A DNA stretch of 64,000 nt from positions 434,001 through 498,000 of the forward strand of contig NZ_NJIG01000003.1 of assembly GCF_002209535.1 (NCBI RefSeq), given 5' to 3'. Below, one piece after another: positions 1-9,495 of the stretch. The notes beneath the pieces are model-generated. The model did not search any database, had not been told where the DNA came from, and saw nothing but the letters and a program-made list of their open reading frames with translations. The stretch is from Achromobacter marplatensis. Its GTDB lineage: Bacteria; Pseudomonadota; Gammaproteobacteria; Burkholderiales; Burkholderiaceae_B. The position numbers and the translations under genes are program-made. Position 1 is the first letter of the stretch, and each line of letters starts with the position of its first letter.

Positions 1-135
1 TTCGCGCTTATGCGCGCCCAGCGAAATGCCGGCGCGCGCATGAATCATCTTGCGCACGCGGGAAAAGTCCGCGTCGCGGAAATCGAATTGGCGGTCCACC
101 GGGATGGACGGCGCCGAAGTTGCTGCGGTTGCCAC
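1..135 (-). CDS. cheR: Chemotaxis methyltransferase CheR, N-terminal fragment
   Basis: The 45 codons in the window encode the start of CheR, the SAM-dependent enzyme that methylates glutamates on chemoreceptors. The translated segment DFRDADFSRVRKMIHARAGI matches the N-terminal helical domain of the CheR family, and the reading frame runs off the left edge. The start is a GTG at 135-133 preceded by GGAG five to eight bases upstream; no in-frame ATG gives a better start. The gene begins 8 bases after the receptor gene stop, so the two are almost certainly co-transcribed in the che operon. The SAM-binding domain lies outside the window. Confidence 0.88.
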   Translation of the reverse strand, partial: MATAATSAPSIPVDRQFDFRDADFSRVRKMIHARAGISLGAHKRE

Positions 136-143
136 TACGCTCC

Positions 144-1847
144 TCAGTGCCCGAGCGCAAACGCGTCGGGCGCTTGCAAGCGAGAGTCGTCATCGGACGA
201 GCGCGCCGAAGACAGGCGATGCGCCGGCACTTCGATGACTTCGCCCGCATTGATCTTGAATACCGCAACCGCTTCCGCCAGCCGTTGGGCCTGTTCCTGC
301 AAGGAACCTGCGGCAGCGGCCGCTTCTTCCACCAGGGCCGCGTTCTGCTGCGTCACCTCGTCCATCTGCGAGACGGCGCGGTTAACCTGGTCGATACCGC
401 TGGATTGTTCTTCGGAAGCTGCGGAGATCTCACCCATGATGTCCGTCACGCGCTTGACTGAGGCCACGATCTCTTGCATGGTCGCGCCCGCGCGTTCCAC
501 CTGCTGCGAACCCGCGCCCACCTTGGTGACCGAGTCTTCGATCAGGCCCTTGATTTCCTTGGCCGCCTGCGCGCTGCGCTGCGCCAGCGAGCGCACTTCG
601 CCCGCGACCACCGCAAAGCCCTTACCCTGCTCGCCTGCGCGCGCGGCTTCCACCGCCGCGTTCAGGGCCAGGATGTTGGTCTGGAACGCGATGCCGTCGA
701 TGACGGACACGATTTCCGAGATCTTGCGCGAACTGGCCGAAATACCGTGCATGGTGTTCACCACTTCCGACACCGCGGCGCCGCCACGCTCAGCCACGTC
801 CGAGGCGCTTGCCGCCAGCTGGTTCGCCTGGCGCGCATTGTCGGCGTTCTGCTTCACGGTGGAGGCCAATTGTTCCATCGAGGCCGCGGTTTCCTCAAGG
901 GACGCCGCCTGTTGCTCGGTGCGGCTGGACAGGTCGGTATTGCCGGCCGCGATTTCATGCGAGCCCACATTGATCTCGTCCACACCGCGACGCACCGTCG
1001 AGACCGTGCGCGTCAGGCTTTCCTGCATGCGCTTGAGCGCCGCGAACAGTTGGCCAATCTCGTTGGTGTTGCGCACGTCCACGCGGGTGGTCAGGTCGCC
1101 GCCTGCGATGCGGTCGAAATGATGGCCGGCTTCCTTCAGCGGCTGCAGCACGCGGCGGCGCAAGAACACATAGGTCGCAAACACCAGCAGCGCGGCGATG
1201 ACGCCGCCCGCACTGACGGCGATCAGCACGAATTGATAGCGCACCTGCGCCACTTCATGCGCGTCCAGCATCTTGCTGGCACGCCAGAAATCGAACCCTT
1301 CGACCGCACGGGCGAAGCGGCCTTCCAGCGCGTCCTGCACCGTCTGCACCTGCTTCTGGTAGGCCGGCATGTCGGCCTTTTCCAGGGCGGCGACCAGCGG
1401 CGTCAGGCCTTGCTGCACCAGCGCGCCATACGAGGCCTCGATTTCCTTGAGCGAGTCGGCAGCCTCGACAGGTTGCGGCAGCGTCTTGTAATACTCAAAT
1501 TCCGCCTGGCCTTTGTTCATGGCCGCTTTGGCGCGCTCCAGCAGGCCGGTGGCCTCCGAGGACAGGCCCTGCGTCAGCAAGGTGGCCTGACCAACGTTGC
1601 TGACGATATCCGCATAGTTGGCCGTCGCCGCACGGGCGAGACCATTCATGGAGTCCTTGTAGCTGGAGACCACGCGGCCCACCGCGTCGTCCAGTTCCTG
1701 CGATTGCTTGATTTCGGCCAGGGTCCCGTTGCTGATGCGCAGGGACAGCACGCCAAGCGCCGCCCCGATCACCAACATGAATGAGAAAAACGCCAGCACC
1801 CACAACAGGCTGCTGCGTATCGTCATGTTCGCGAAAAACTTGCGCAT
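144..1847 (-). CDS. Methyl-accepting chemotaxis protein (Tsr/Tar type)
   Basis: A 567-residue inner-membrane chemoreceptor feeding CheA/CheW. Visible in order: a first membrane helix within the first 35 residues, a periplasmic four-helix-type sensor region to about residue 185, a second membrane helix ([20 protein letters not shown]), a HAMP domain, methylation helices rich in Glu/Gln, and the invariant signalling tip ([20 protein letters not shown]). It ends without the NWETF-type tether that recruits CheR and CheB in enteric receptors. I chose the ATG at 1847 ([12 protein letters not shown]) rather than an ATG 15 codons upstream, because the extension adds polar sequence before the first membrane helix and AGGG lies upstream of the chosen codon. 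The ligand cannot be read from the sequence. Confidence 0.93.
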   Translation of the reverse strand: MRKFFANMTIRSSLLWVLAFFSFMLVIGAALGVLSLRISNGTLAEIKQSQELDDAVGRVVSSYKDSMNGLARAATANYADIVSNVGQATLLTQGLSSEATGLLERAKAAMNKGQAEFEYYKTLPQPVEAADSLKEIEASYGALVQQGLTPLVAALEKADMPAYQKQVQTVQDALEGRFARAVEGFDFWRASKMLDAHEVAQVRYQFVLIAVSAGGVIAALLVFATYVFLRRRVLQPLKEAGHHFDRIAGGDLTTRVDVRNTNEIGQLFAALKRMQESLTRTVSTVRRGVDEINVGSHEIAAGNTDLSSRTEQQAASLEETAASMEQLASTVKQNADNARQANQLAASASDVAERGGAAVSEVVNTMHGISASSRKISEIVSVIDGIAFQTNILALNAAVEAARAGEQGKGFAVVAGEVRSLAQRSAQAAKEIKGLIEDSVTKVGAGSQQVERAGATMQEIVASVKRVTDIMGEISAASEEQSSGIDQVNRAVSQMDEVTQQNAALVEEAAAAAGSLQEQAQRLAEAVAVFKINAGEVIEVPAHRLSSARSSDDDSRLQAPDAFALGH

Positions 1848-1940
1848 CACAAGAACCATCCCTTGACTGCAATCGTTAAAGGAAAGCGCCACATCGGATT
1901 CAATATGGCGCCTCTACCCCGCATTCCGGCCGGATTCCGA

Positions 1941-2441
1941 TCAGGAAGCGGCTTTCTCCACCAGCGCCATTTCATCGCTGGTCATCATCTTTTCGATATC
2001 CACCAGGATCAGCATGCGCTCATCCACCGTGCCCAGACCGGTCAGGTATTCGGTGGACAGCGTGGCGCCGAACTCCGGCGCCGGACGGATCTGGCCGGCG
2101 TTGAGCATCAGCACGTCGGACACGCCGTCGACCACGATGCCGACCACGCGGCGGTCCAGGTTCAGAATGATCACAACGGTCTGCTCGTTGTATTCGACCC
2201 GGTTCAGGTTGAACTTGATACGCAGATCGACGATCGGAACGATGATGCCGCGCAGGTTCGTCACGCCCTTGATGAACGAAGGGACGTTGGCGATGCGGGT
2301 CACCGTATCGGCGTCGTAGCCGCGGATTTCCTGCACTTTCAGGATGTCGATGCCGTACTCTTCATCGCCCAGCGTGAAGACCAGGAATTCGCTGCCGACA
2401 TCTTCGTTGCGCGCGGATTGCGCTTGCGGTTTGGCTGCCAT
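1941..2441 (-). CDS. cheW: Chemotaxis coupling protein CheW
   Basis: A 166-residue cytoplasmic scaffold that couples receptors to the CheA kinase. The whole protein is a CheW/SH3-like domain: [20 protein letters not shown] near the N-terminus, the [13 protein letters not shown] core and the VVDGVSDVL segment are all typical. Length matches the family (about 150-170 residues). It starts 17 bases after cheA and precedes the receptor gene by 93 bases, so CheA, CheW and the receptor come from one operon. Confidence 0.96.
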   Translation of the reverse strand: MAAKPQAQSARNEDVGSEFLVFTLGDEEYGIDILKVQEIRGYDADTVTRIANVPSFIKGVTNLRGIIVPIVDLRIKFNLNRVEYNEQTVVIILNLDRRVVGIVVDGVSDVLMLNAGQIRPAPEFGATLSTEYLTGLGTVDERMLILVDIEKMMTSDEMALVEKAAS

Positions 2442-2458
2442 GATTTTTCAGTGCTCCA

Positions 2459-4585
2459 TCAATTCAGAATGGCTTCGGGCTGCGACCAACGTTCACGGTT
2501 GGCGCGCGCAAGCGCAAATACGTCGACGATCAGCGCCACGCTGCCATCGCCCAGGATGGTGGCGGCGGAGATGCCGGGGACCTTGCGGTAATTCGACTCA
2601 AGATTCTTGACCACGACCTGGTGCTGTCCAATCAGGTGATCGACCAGCAGCGCGAAACGACGGTCTTCGGCCTGCATGATGACGGCGATGGCCTGCGTGG
2701 GATCCGTCTGGGCGTCGTTGACGGAGAACACGCGGTGCATCTCGACCAGCGGCAGGTATTCACCGCGGACATGCATCACGCGTTCGTTGCCCGCCACCGA
2801 ATAGATCTGGTCGTTGGTCGGTTGCAACGATTCGGTCACGTGGTTCAGCGGCAGGATGAAGGTTTCTTCGCCCACGCGCACCGACATGCCGTCCAGGATG
2901 GCCAGCGTCAGCGGCAGCACGATACGGGTCGTGGTGCCGTTGCCCGGCTCGCAAGACAGCTGCACGTGGCCGCCCATGTCCTGAATGTTCCGGCGCACGA
3001 CATCCATGCCGACGCCGCGGCCGGAGATGTCCGTGACCTTTTCGGCCGTGGAGAAGCCCGGCGCGAAGATCAGTTGCCAAATTTCGTCATCCGGCGAGTT
3101 CTCGTTGACCGCCAGGCCTTGGGCCATGGCCTTCTTCAGGATCTTGTCCCGGTTCAGGCCGCCGCCGTCATCGCTGACTTCGATGACGATGTTGCCGCCG
3201 TTATGCTGGGCGGACAACACCAGTTGACCCACCGGATCCTTGCCGGCGGCGATACGCTTTTCGGGCGTTTCGATGCCGTGGTCCAGGCTGTTGCGCACCA
3301 AGTGCGTCAGCGGGTCGATGATGCGTTCGATGAGGCTCTTGTCCAGCTCGGTCGCGCGGCCGTAGGTCTGCAGTTCAATCTGCTTGCCCATCTTGCTGGC
3401 GATGTCGCGCACCAGACGGGGGAAGCGGCTGAACACGTAGTCCATCGGCATCATGCGGATTGACATCACCGCTTCCTGCAGATCGCGGGCGTTGCGTTCC
3501 AGCTGTTCCATGCCGTTGAGCAGGCGGTCGTGCAGCACCGGATCCAGCGTGGAGGCCGTCTGCGCCAGCATGGCTTGCGTGATGACCAGTTCGCCCACCA
3601 GGTTGATAACCTGGTCGACTTTTTCCACACCCACGCGGATCGACGTGGATTCCTTGTCGGCATGCGCCGGAGCCGCCGGACGGGACGCGCGCGCTGCGGC
3701 CTGAGTGATCGCTTCGGCGGCAGCCGCCGATTCCGCGACCACCGGCGCCGCAGGCGCAGGAGCCGCCACCGGGGCGGGCGCAGCCGCGACCGCAGCGACG
3801 GCTGCGGGTTCCGCCGCCGCCGGCGCCACTTGGGCTGCTGGGGCCGCTTCGCGGCTGATGTTCAATTGATCGCCGTCGACGATGAAGCAGCACACCGCTT
3901 CGATGTCGTCCGGCGTGCAGGTGCTGTCCACCCACACCGTCAGGACGCCGTCGGCGCGTTCGCTGGCCTTGACCGTGCCCAGGTTGCCCATTTCTTCCAG
4001 CAGGGACGCGGCGTCCTTGTCGGACACTTTGGTGATCCGTACCTTCAGCGGCAAATTGCCGGCTTCCAGAGCCGATTGCGCGGGAGCCGGGGCCGGTGCC
4101 GGCACAGGCGTCGGTGCCGCGACAACCGGTGCCGGTGCAGGCGCCGCCGCCGCAGCGGGGACAGCCGCGGCCGCGGCAGGATCCTTATGCTCCAGCGCCA
4201 GCTGCCTTAACACGGCGCAGATACGCTCAAACACGGCTTCATCGGGCTCTTCGGAGGCCCGGTAGGCATCCAGTTGGCTTTTGAGCACGTCTTTCGTTTC
4301 CAAGAAGATATCAATCATGTCCGTACGCAGCGCCATTTCGCCGCGACGGATTGCGTCCAGAAGGTTTTCCAGCAGATGGGTGGTGCCCGCAAGCTGTGTG
4401 AAACAGCCAAATGTCGCCGCACCGCCCTTGATCGAGTGGGCCGCGCGGAAGATGGCGTTGAGCTGCTCGATGTCGGGCGCGCCCACATCCAGTTCCAGCA
4501 GCAACTGCTCCATCTGCGCGAGCAGCTCGTCCGCCTCGTCGAAAAAGGTCTCGTAAAACTGACTGAGGTCCAAACCAGAACTCAT
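2459..4585 (-). CDS. cheA: Chemotaxis sensor histidine kinase CheA
   Basis: A 708-residue cytoplasmic kinase that phosphorylates CheY (and CheB) in response to receptor state. Domains in order: P1 histidine phosphotransfer domain with phospho-acceptor His50 in AHSIKGGAATFG; a long Ala/Pro linker; a P2-like CheY-binding domain at about 178-245; a second Ala/Pro linker; the P3 dimerisation helices (VDQVINLVGELVITQ); the P4 ATPase with the N-box HLVRNSLDHGIE and the glycine boxes DDGGGL and GRGVGMDVV; and a C-terminal CheW-like P5. All catalytic elements are intact. It lies between cheY (30 bases upstream) and cheW (17 bases downstream). Confidence 0.97.
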   Translation of the reverse strand: MSSGLDLSQFYETFFDEADELLAQMEQLLLELDVGAPDIEQLNAIFRAAHSIKGGAATFGCFTQLAGTTHLLENLLDAIRRGEMALRTDMIDIFLETKDVLKSQLDAYRASEEPDEAVFERICAVLRQLALEHKDPAAAAAVPAAAAAPAPAPVVAAPTPVPAPAPAPAQSALEAGNLPLKVRITKVSDKDAASLLEEMGNLGTVKASERADGVLTVWVDSTCTPDDIEAVCCFIVDGDQLNISREAAPAAQVAPAAAEPAAVAAVAAAPAPVAAPAPAAPVVAESAAAAEAITQAAARASRPAAPAHADKESTSIRVGVEKVDQVINLVGELVITQAMLAQTASTLDPVLHDRLLNGMEQLERNARDLQEAVMSIRMMPMDYVFSRFPRLVRDIASKMGKQIELQTYGRATELDKSLIERIIDPLTHLVRNSLDHGIETPEKRIAAGKDPVGQLVLSAQHNGGNIVIEVSDDGGGLNRDKILKKAMAQGLAVNENSPDDEIWQLIFAPGFSTAEKVTDISGRGVGMDVVRRNIQDMGGHVQLSCEPGNGTTTRIVLPLTLAILDGMSVRVGEETFILPLNHVTESLQPTNDQIYSVAGNERVMHVRGEYLPLVEMHRVFSVNDAQTDPTQAIAVIMQAEDRRFALLVDHLIGQHQVVVKNLESNYRKVPGISAATILGDGSVALIVDVFALARANRERWSQPEAILN

Positions 4586-4615
4586 GACCCGTACGCCTTC
4601 ATAAATGAACCTGCT

Positions 4616-4996
4616 TTACGCGCCGGCCTGCTCATCGAGCAGTTCGGTCGCCAATTCCACCAGCACATCGGGGTCGACCGGCTTGGACAGCCAGCCACAA
4701 ACGCCCAGATCCCGAGCGGCCATCTTGCTACCCACGTCATCTTCGGTGGTGAGCACCAGCACAGGCACGTCCAGGTACTGGTCCTGCTCGCGCAGGCCCT
4801 GGATCAGTTGCAACCCGCCCATGACCGGCATATTCCAGTCGCTGACGACCAGGTCCACCGGGTGGTTCTTCGCCACTTCCAGTGCTTCCTGGCCATTACC
4901 GGCCGTCAATACCTTCCATCCCGCGCCCGTCAGCGTCGCCTGCACGATCATCCGCATCGTCGCTGAATCGTCCGCCACCAGAATCGTTGCCGCCAT
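4616..4996 (-). CDS. cheY: CheY-type single-domain response regulator
   Basis: A 126-residue receiver domain with no output domain. The acidic pocket is Asp9/Asp10, the phospho-acceptor is Asp53 (VVSDWNMPVMGG), the switch threonines are Thr83/Thr84 (LVLTTEDD), and Lys105 sits in WLSKPVDP. Phospho-CheY normally binds FliM at the flagellar switch. The gene starts 2 bases after motB and precedes cheA. Further cheY genes may lie beyond cheR outside the window, so this could be an accessory CheY rather than the only one. Confidence 0.9.
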   Translation of the reverse strand: MAATILVADDSATMRMIVQATLTGAGWKVLTAGNGQEALEVAKNHPVDLVVSDWNMPVMGGLQLIQGLREQDQYLDVPVLVLTTEDDVGSKMAARDLGVCGWLSKPVDPDVLVELATELLDEQAGA

Positions 4997-4998
4997 TG

Positions 4999-5988
4999 CT
5001 ATCGAACCCCTTCGGCGGGCGGCGCATTCGCCGCTTCGCCTTGCTTGGTTGCCCTCGCAGCCTGGGCGGCGGCTTGCACCGCCTCCACGGCCGTTCCCAC
5101 CTCGCGGGCATCTTTCGCGCTGACGTCCGCCGCGGCGGCGTTCTCGTTTTCGATGCGCTTCTGGGTGTTCATATTGAGCACCACGAGGCTGATACGTCTA
5201 TTAACGGCCGCGTAAGGATCATCTTTAACCAGACTCATGCTGGAAGACAGCCCCTGAATGCGCATGACCTTGCTTTCGTTCATGCCGCCGGCCACCAGCT
5301 CCTGGCGGGACGCGTTGGCACGGTCGGCGGAAAGCTCCCAATTACTGTAGGCACGCTCGCCGCGCGCATACTGCGAAGCGTCGGTGTGACCCGAAATGCT
5401 GACCTTGTTCGGCAGCTCGTTCAGTACCGGCCCCAATTCCCGCAGGATGTCGCGCATATAAGGCTGCACTTCCGCGCGGCCGGTCGCGAACATCGGACGG
5501 TTCTGGTTGTCGATGATCTGAATGCGCAGGCCTTCCGTCGTCAGGTCGATCAGCAGCTGCGGCCTGAAGCTCTTCAAGACGGGGCTGGTATCGATGACGT
5601 TCTCAAGCCGCTTCTTCAGGTTTTCCAGGCGGTGCTGTTCGCGGCGTTCCGCGTCGCCCATGGGCTGCGCTTCCACGCGGTTGCCCTGGGCGCGGCGCAC
5701 ATCGCCCTCGCTGCGCAGGGGATCTTGCCCTCCCCCCGGCACCGCGCTGGTTTCGGCCGAATTGTTGGGCCCGCCCATGATCGCCACGCGCAACGGCATA
5801 CGGAAATACTCCGCAATGCCCTTGAGTTCTTCGCGCGGCACGATGCTGATCAGCCACATCACCAGGAAAAACGCCATCATCGCCGTGATGAAGTCGGCGT
5901 AAGCGATCTTCCAGCTGCCCCCGTGGTGCCCGCCGCCCTTGACCTTCTTGCGGCGGATCACCACACGGTGGTTGTTTACCGTGCTCAT
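4999..5988 (-). CDS. motB: Flagellar stator protein MotB
   Basis: A 329-residue stator subunit that anchors the MotA/MotB proton channel to peptidoglycan. A basic N-terminus (VVIRRKKVKGGGHHGGSWK) precedes one membrane helix carrying the proton-carrying Asp32 (YADFITAMMAFFLVMWL). The C-terminal half is an OmpA/MotB peptidoglycan-binding domain with ISGHTDASQY and RANASRQEL. Length fits proteobacterial MotB. It is separated from motA by 11 bases and from cheY by 2 bases. Confidence 0.96.
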   Translation of the reverse strand: MSTVNNHRVVIRRKKVKGGGHHGGSWKIAYADFITAMMAFFLVMWLISIVPREELKGIAEYFRMPLRVAIMGGPNNSAETSAVPGGGQDPLRSEGDVRRAQGNRVEAQPMGDAERREQHRLENLKKRLENVIDTSPVLKSFRPQLLIDLTTEGLRIQIIDNQNRPMFATGRAEVQPYMRDILRELGPVLNELPNKVSISGHTDASQYARGERAYSNWELSADRANASRQELVAGGMNESKVMRIQGLSSSMSLVKDDPYAAVNRRISLVVLNMNTQKRIENENAAAADVSAKDAREVGTAVEAVQAAAQAARATKQGEAANAPPAEGVR

Positions 5989-5999
5989 GGCCCGCTCCG

Positions 6000-6875
6000 T
6001 CAGGCCTTGCCGGTCGCGGTCGACTTGGTTTGCCGGACGTGCTCTTCCAGCTCACCGAAGGTCGGACGCACGGACGAGAACAGCACCTTGCGGCCGAACT
6101 CCACCGCCAACTGGGGCGGGTAGCCGTTCATGCTGGCCAGCAGCGTGGTCTTGATGCATTCCAGCACTTTCATTGCTTCGTCCGTACGGCGCTCAACCCG
6201 CGAGGCCAGCGGCCCCACGAAGCCGTAGGCCAGCAAAATGCCCAGGAACGTGCCGACCATGGCCTTGGAGATCAGGTCGCCCAGGATCGCGGGCGGCTGG
6301 TCCACGGCGGCCAGCGCCTTGATCACGCCCAGCACTGCGGCCACGATGCCGAATGCGGGCAGGCCGTCTGCCATCTGGTGCAACGCATGCGCCGGGACTT
6401 CGCGCTCATGGCGGTAGGTCTCGATTTCCTCGTCCATGAGCGTTTCGATTTCAAACGAGCTCATGTTGCCGCTGATCATGATGCGCAGGTAGTCCGTAAT
6501 GAACTCCATGAGCTTCGCGTCTTTGGCGATGCGGGGATATTCGCTGAAGATCGGGCTGGAGGCCGGATCTTCGATATGCGATTCGATGGCCATGAGGCCT
6601 TCGCGACGCGCTTTATTCAGCAATACGTACAGGAGCGCCATCAGCTCCATGTACACATCCTTGCCGTAGCGCGAACTCTTAAGCGCGTCAGGCAGCGCCT
6701 TCTTGACCAGCATCAGCGACTTTTTGCTGTTGCCGGCCAGGAATGCTCCCATAGCCGAACCAAAAATCAGCGTCAGCTCGAAGGGCTGGTAAAGCGCGCC
6801 CAAATGGCCGCCCAGCGCTATGAAGCTACCGACGACCGACACGATCACCACGAGAAAACCGATAACAATCAACAC
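6000..6875 (-). CDS. motA: Flagellar stator protein MotA
   Basis: A 291-residue, four-helix inner-membrane stator subunit that converts proton flow into torque on FliG. The sequence shows the first two helices (LIVIGFLVVIVSVVGSFIA and LIFGSAMGAFLAG), the cytoplasmic loop with the charged YVLLNKARREGLMAIE segment, and the last two helices, including GLPAFGIVAAVLGVIKAL. I set the start at the GTG at 6875, read as Met-Leu-Ile-Val-Ile-Gly, because this is where the family begins and AGGGG lies 6 bases upstream. An ATG 21 codons further upstream would add a polar extension not seen in MotA. Confidence 0.93.
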   Translation of the reverse strand: MLIVIGFLVVIVSVVGSFIALGGHLGALYQPFELTLIFGSAMGAFLAGNSKKSLMLVKKALPDALKSSRYGKDVYMELMALLYVLLNKARREGLMAIESHIEDPASSPIFSEYPRIAKDAKLMEFITDYLRIMISGNMSSFEIETLMDEEIETYRHEREVPAHALHQMADGLPAFGIVAAVLGVIKALAAVDQPPAILGDLISKAMVGTFLGILLAYGFVGPLASRVERRTDEAMKVLECIKTTLLASMNGYPPQLAVEFGRKVLFSSVRPTFGELEEHVRQTKSTATGKA

Positions 6876-6946
6876 ATCAGGCCCCTGCCAACGAAGTCTA
6901 AAACTGGCGTCAATGATCCCCTGTTCCCCCCGACCCAAAAAGGCGG

Positions 6947-6973
6947 GTTACGGGGAGTTTTCCAGGGCTTTTG
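6947..6973 (-). promoter_or_regulatory. Candidate sigma-28 promoter for motAB-che
   Basis: On the minus strand, CAAA is followed by 15 bases and CCCGTAAC, a close match to the flagellar sigma-28 pattern TAAA-N15-GCCGATAA and to the flagellin promoter in this window (TAAA-N15-GCCGTAAT). It lies 72 bases upstream of the motA start, in the 163-base gap after flhC. This would make motAB-che a FliA-dependent unit inside a longer flhDC-headed cluster. It is a pattern match only. Confidence 0.5.
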
Positions 6974-7038
6974 ATGTATTTGGCCGTCGCAGGCCCAGGC
7001 GCGGGCGGTGCAGACGCGCCCAACCCGGGTGCGGGCAG

Positions 7039-7620
7039 TCAAGGCCGGGCGGCGTCGACGACGGGCGCCGGACGGCTGCCGGCGCGTGCCTTGGCCGCTG
7101 CGCGCGTCTTGCCGGCGCGAGGTGGCGGCCGGCAGATCGCGCATACGAAATCCGATTGCGGATCGTGGGCGTGGGCAATGAAATGGCCGCCGCACTGGCG
7201 GCAAGCGGACAGTTGCAACATGCCGCTATCGAAGAAGCGCACCAGCATCCAGGCGCGCGTGAAACTCAGGACGGGTTCGGCATTTTCCGAAGCATCCAGT
7301 CCCGCGTTCTCTAGATACAGGCGGTATGCGTCGATGGTGGCACGTATACCCTTGCTGCTGGTGCGCGAGTTCAGGAACGAATACACGTTGTAGAACAGCG
7401 ACGAATGGATATTCGGCAGCCAGGTCATGAACCAATCGACCGAAAAAGGCAGCATGCCCTTGGGTGGCGAGCAGCCGCGGATTTCGCGATACAAGCGCGC
7501 CAGACGGTCGTGGCTGAGGCTGGTTTCAGCCTCCAGCACCTGAAGCCGCGCTCCCAGCGTGATCATGGAGCTAGCTAGCAGGATATCGTCCGCTTCCTGA
7601 GAAACGCTTTTCGAGGCCAT
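7039..7620 (-). CDS. flhC: Flagellar master regulator subunit FlhC
   Basis: A 193-residue subunit of the FlhD4C2 complex that activates class II flagellar promoters. The family core (MITLGARLQVLEAETSLSHD, RLYREIRGCSPPKGMLPFS) is intact. The zinc-binding cysteines are visible as Cys140-x2-Cys143 and Cys160-x2-Cys163, followed by a basic Ala/Pro-rich tail. It follows flhD by 33 bases and heads directly into motA. Confidence 0.95.
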   Translation of the reverse strand: MASKSVSQEADDILLASSMITLGARLQVLEAETSLSHDRLARLYREIRGCSPPKGMLPFSVDWFMTWLPNIHSSLFYNVYSFLNSRTSSKGIRATIDAYRLYLENAGLDASENAEPVLSFTRAWMLVRFFDSGMLQLSACRQCGGHFIAHAHDPQSDFVCAICRPPPRAGKTRAAAKARAGSRPAPVVDAARP

Positions 7621-7653
7621 TGCGCGAGAGTCCGATTGGGTTTCGAACGGCCT

Positions 7654-7977
7654 TCAGGCCAGTTCTTCTACAGGTTGCTTGGCCAGCAGGATGGTTGCAT
7701 GCGCTTGTTGCAGCGCACCACCCAGAACGTCATGGGTCAGCGCGGACAACAGGCTGTAATCGTCAAAACGGAATCGGCAGAGGAGCGAGCTGGAGCTAGC
7801 CAGTTTCACCAGTTGGGCCGGCGACAGACGCATCAGGATGTCGGCAACTTCGTTGCTGAACCCCAGACGGAACATCGATGCGGCATAGTCATCACGCAAC
7901 ATACGTTGCGCAAGTAACAGATATGACAGATTCACTTCGCGAATATCTGCCAGCAATGAATTTTCGACTTGTTGCAC
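7654..7977 (-). CDS. flhD: Flagellar master regulator subunit FlhD
   Basis: A 107-residue DNA-binding partner of FlhC. The helical FlhD fold is recognisable from [20 protein letters not shown] and the [20 protein letters not shown] segment. It is the first gene of the minus-strand flagellar cluster, and the 377-base AT-rich region upstream is its probable control region. Confidence 0.95.
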   Translation of the reverse strand: MQQVENSLLADIREVNLSYLLLAQRMLRDDYAASMFRLGFSNEVADILMRLSPAQLVKLASSSSLLCRFRFDDYSLLSALTHDVLGGALQQAHATILLAKQPVEELA

Positions 7978-8354
7978 GCCCTACTCCCTATCCCTATCCC
8001 ACCCACGGGGCTCGATAACTAAAAGCGCCGGCAATTTGGATTGCCTGGCGGCTTGCTGCATCCTGTTTTAATGCGAAATGTATCATTTGTTCGCAATTTA
8101 AGTAAAATTTACCACAGGTGATGTCATTTTCTATGACTTATATGACAAATCTTTGTTGATATTGCGCAACTTACGAAAATAGATACACCTTGACATAGTT
8201 GTTCGACGCGAATTTACGTCAATTTGGCAAATAAGCATTCAAAACATTGCGTACTTCGAGGAATGAAATGTTGTGCAGTCCCGACAATGACACCTTGCCG
8301 ATCACTTAATTTGTAGCTTTAGCGCAGCCGCGCGTTTGTCGACAATGTCGTAAA
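7978..8354. promoter_or_regulatory. AT-rich control region between flhDC and fliA
   Basis: This 377-base gap separates the divergent flhD and fliA genes and is strikingly AT-rich compared with the surrounding GC-rich coding sequence, especially 8050-8290. Such regions usually hold master-regulator promoters and sites for nucleoid proteins. I could not identify specific operators with confidence and saw no open reading frame worth calling. Confidence 0.55.
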
Positions 8355-9161
8355 TTGACAACGTCAGACAATGCGTCACGATGGACACCGCCTGACATTC
8401 CCGCAATGCCCCACGCAGATGACAGCTTGGTCGAATATGCCCCGCTAGTGCGGAAGCTGGCCCTGCAATTGCTCGCCCGGCTACCCGCCAGCGTTGAGCT
8501 CGACGACTTGATACAGGCCGGCATGATCGGCCTGCTTGACGCCGTAAGGCGCTATCAGGAAACGGCAGACGCCCAATTCGAGACCTACGCCACGACCCGC
8601 ATTCGTGGCGCGATGCTGGACGAACTCCGCGGCCAGGACTGGCTTCCGCGCAGCGTCCGTGCCAAGGCGCGCAAGATCGAACAAGCTATCCAGCAACTGG
8701 AACAGCGCTTGATGCGCGCGCCCAGCGAGGCGGAGATCGCCCATCAGCTGGAAATGCCGATCGGCGAATACCAGACGCTGCTGCACGACGCCCAGGGCGT
8801 GCAGATCGTGCACTACGAAGATTTCACGGTGGAGCCCGATTCGGCCTCCGGCCAATCGGACTGGACCGCGACGCTCAACCACGGATCCGCCGGCGGCAAT
8901 CCGCTGGACGCATTGCTTGCGGGCGATTTCCGCCAGGCGCTGATCCACGCCATCGACTCCCTGCCCGACCGCGAAAAATTGTTGCTGTCGCTCTGTTACG
9001 AGCAAGGGCTCAACCTGAAGGAAATCGGCGCGATCATGAATGTCACCGAAGCGCGGGTGTGCCAGTTGCGCTCGCAGGCCACGGCTCGCATTCGCGCCAA
9101 GCTGAAAGACCAGGCCTGGCAGGAATTGCCCCAGGAAGGGCAGATCGCGCAAATCATCTAG
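8355..9161 (+). CDS. fliA: RNA polymerase sigma factor FliA (sigma-28)
   Basis: A 268-residue sigma-70-family factor of the FliA class that transcribes late flagellar genes. Region 2 is clear (LARLPASVELDDLIQAGMIG, YATTRIRGAMLDELR), as is region 4 (LPDREKLLLSLCYEQGLNLK, TEARVCQLRSQA). The start is uncertain: the coordinates use a TTG at 8355 without a good ribosome-binding site. An in-frame ATG at 8406 (MPHADDSLVEYAPLVRK) would give a shorter protein that still contains every conserved region. A hairpin terminator follows at 9229, before the flagellin gene. Confidence 0.92.
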   Translation: MTTSDNASRWTPPDIPAMPHADDSLVEYAPLVRKLALQLLARLPASVELDDLIQAGMIGLLDAVRRYQETADAQFETYATTRIRGAMLDELRGQDWLPRSVRAKARKIEQAIQQLEQRLMRAPSEAEIAHQLEMPIGEYQTLLHDAQGVQIVHYEDFTVEPDSASGQSDWTATLNHGSAGGNPLDALLAGDFRQALIHAIDSLPDREKLLLSLCYEQGLNLKEIGAIMNVTEARVCQLRSQATARIRAKLKDQAWQELPQEGQIAQII

Positions 9162-9228
9162 GTGCCGGTCAAGCGCGCTTCTATATATAGGTAGAACGCG
9201 CGCTTGCAAAACCAGATACTGCAATACG

Positions 9229-9252
9229 AACGGGCGCCTGAGGCGCCCGTTT
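9229..9252 (+). terminator. Rho-independent terminator after fliA
   Basis: A perfect GC-rich hairpin, ACGGGCGCC / GGCGCCCGT with a short loop, is followed by a T-rich run. It lies about 68 bases after the fliA stop and separates fliA transcripts from flagellin. Confidence 0.75.
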
Positions 9253-9357
9253 CCATTTCCGTGGCGACCACAACGCATCGCCTGCCCGCCCGTCGCGCCT
9301 GGCGCCCAGGCCTTCCCGGCTGATACAACAATAAATACGACTTTCGCGAAATAGGCC

Positions 9358-9384
9358 TAAAGAATGATTTGGGACTGCCGTAAT
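9358..9384 (+). promoter_or_regulatory. Sigma-28 promoter of the flagellin gene
   Basis: TAAA (9358-9361), a 15-base spacer and GCCGTAAT (9377-9384) fit the flagellar sigma-28 consensus TAAA-N15-GCCGATAA almost exactly. It sits 111 bases upstream of the flagellin start, giving a leader of roughly 100 bases. This places flagellin under FliA, which is encoded immediately upstream. Confidence 0.85.
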
Positions 9385-9495
9385 CCTTGCAACGGAGAGA
9401 TTCCTAGACAAGAAGTCGACGAACTTTCCCGTTAACACCAGTGGGCGGCCTTGCTGCCCAGTTTGAAGAAGCCTTTCTCTCTTGGGAGCACCGAC

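Noticed and set aside
144-1784. Plus-strand frames opposite the chemoreceptor gene
   Set aside because: Antisense shadows; the receptor on the minus strand carries the invariant signalling-tip sequence.
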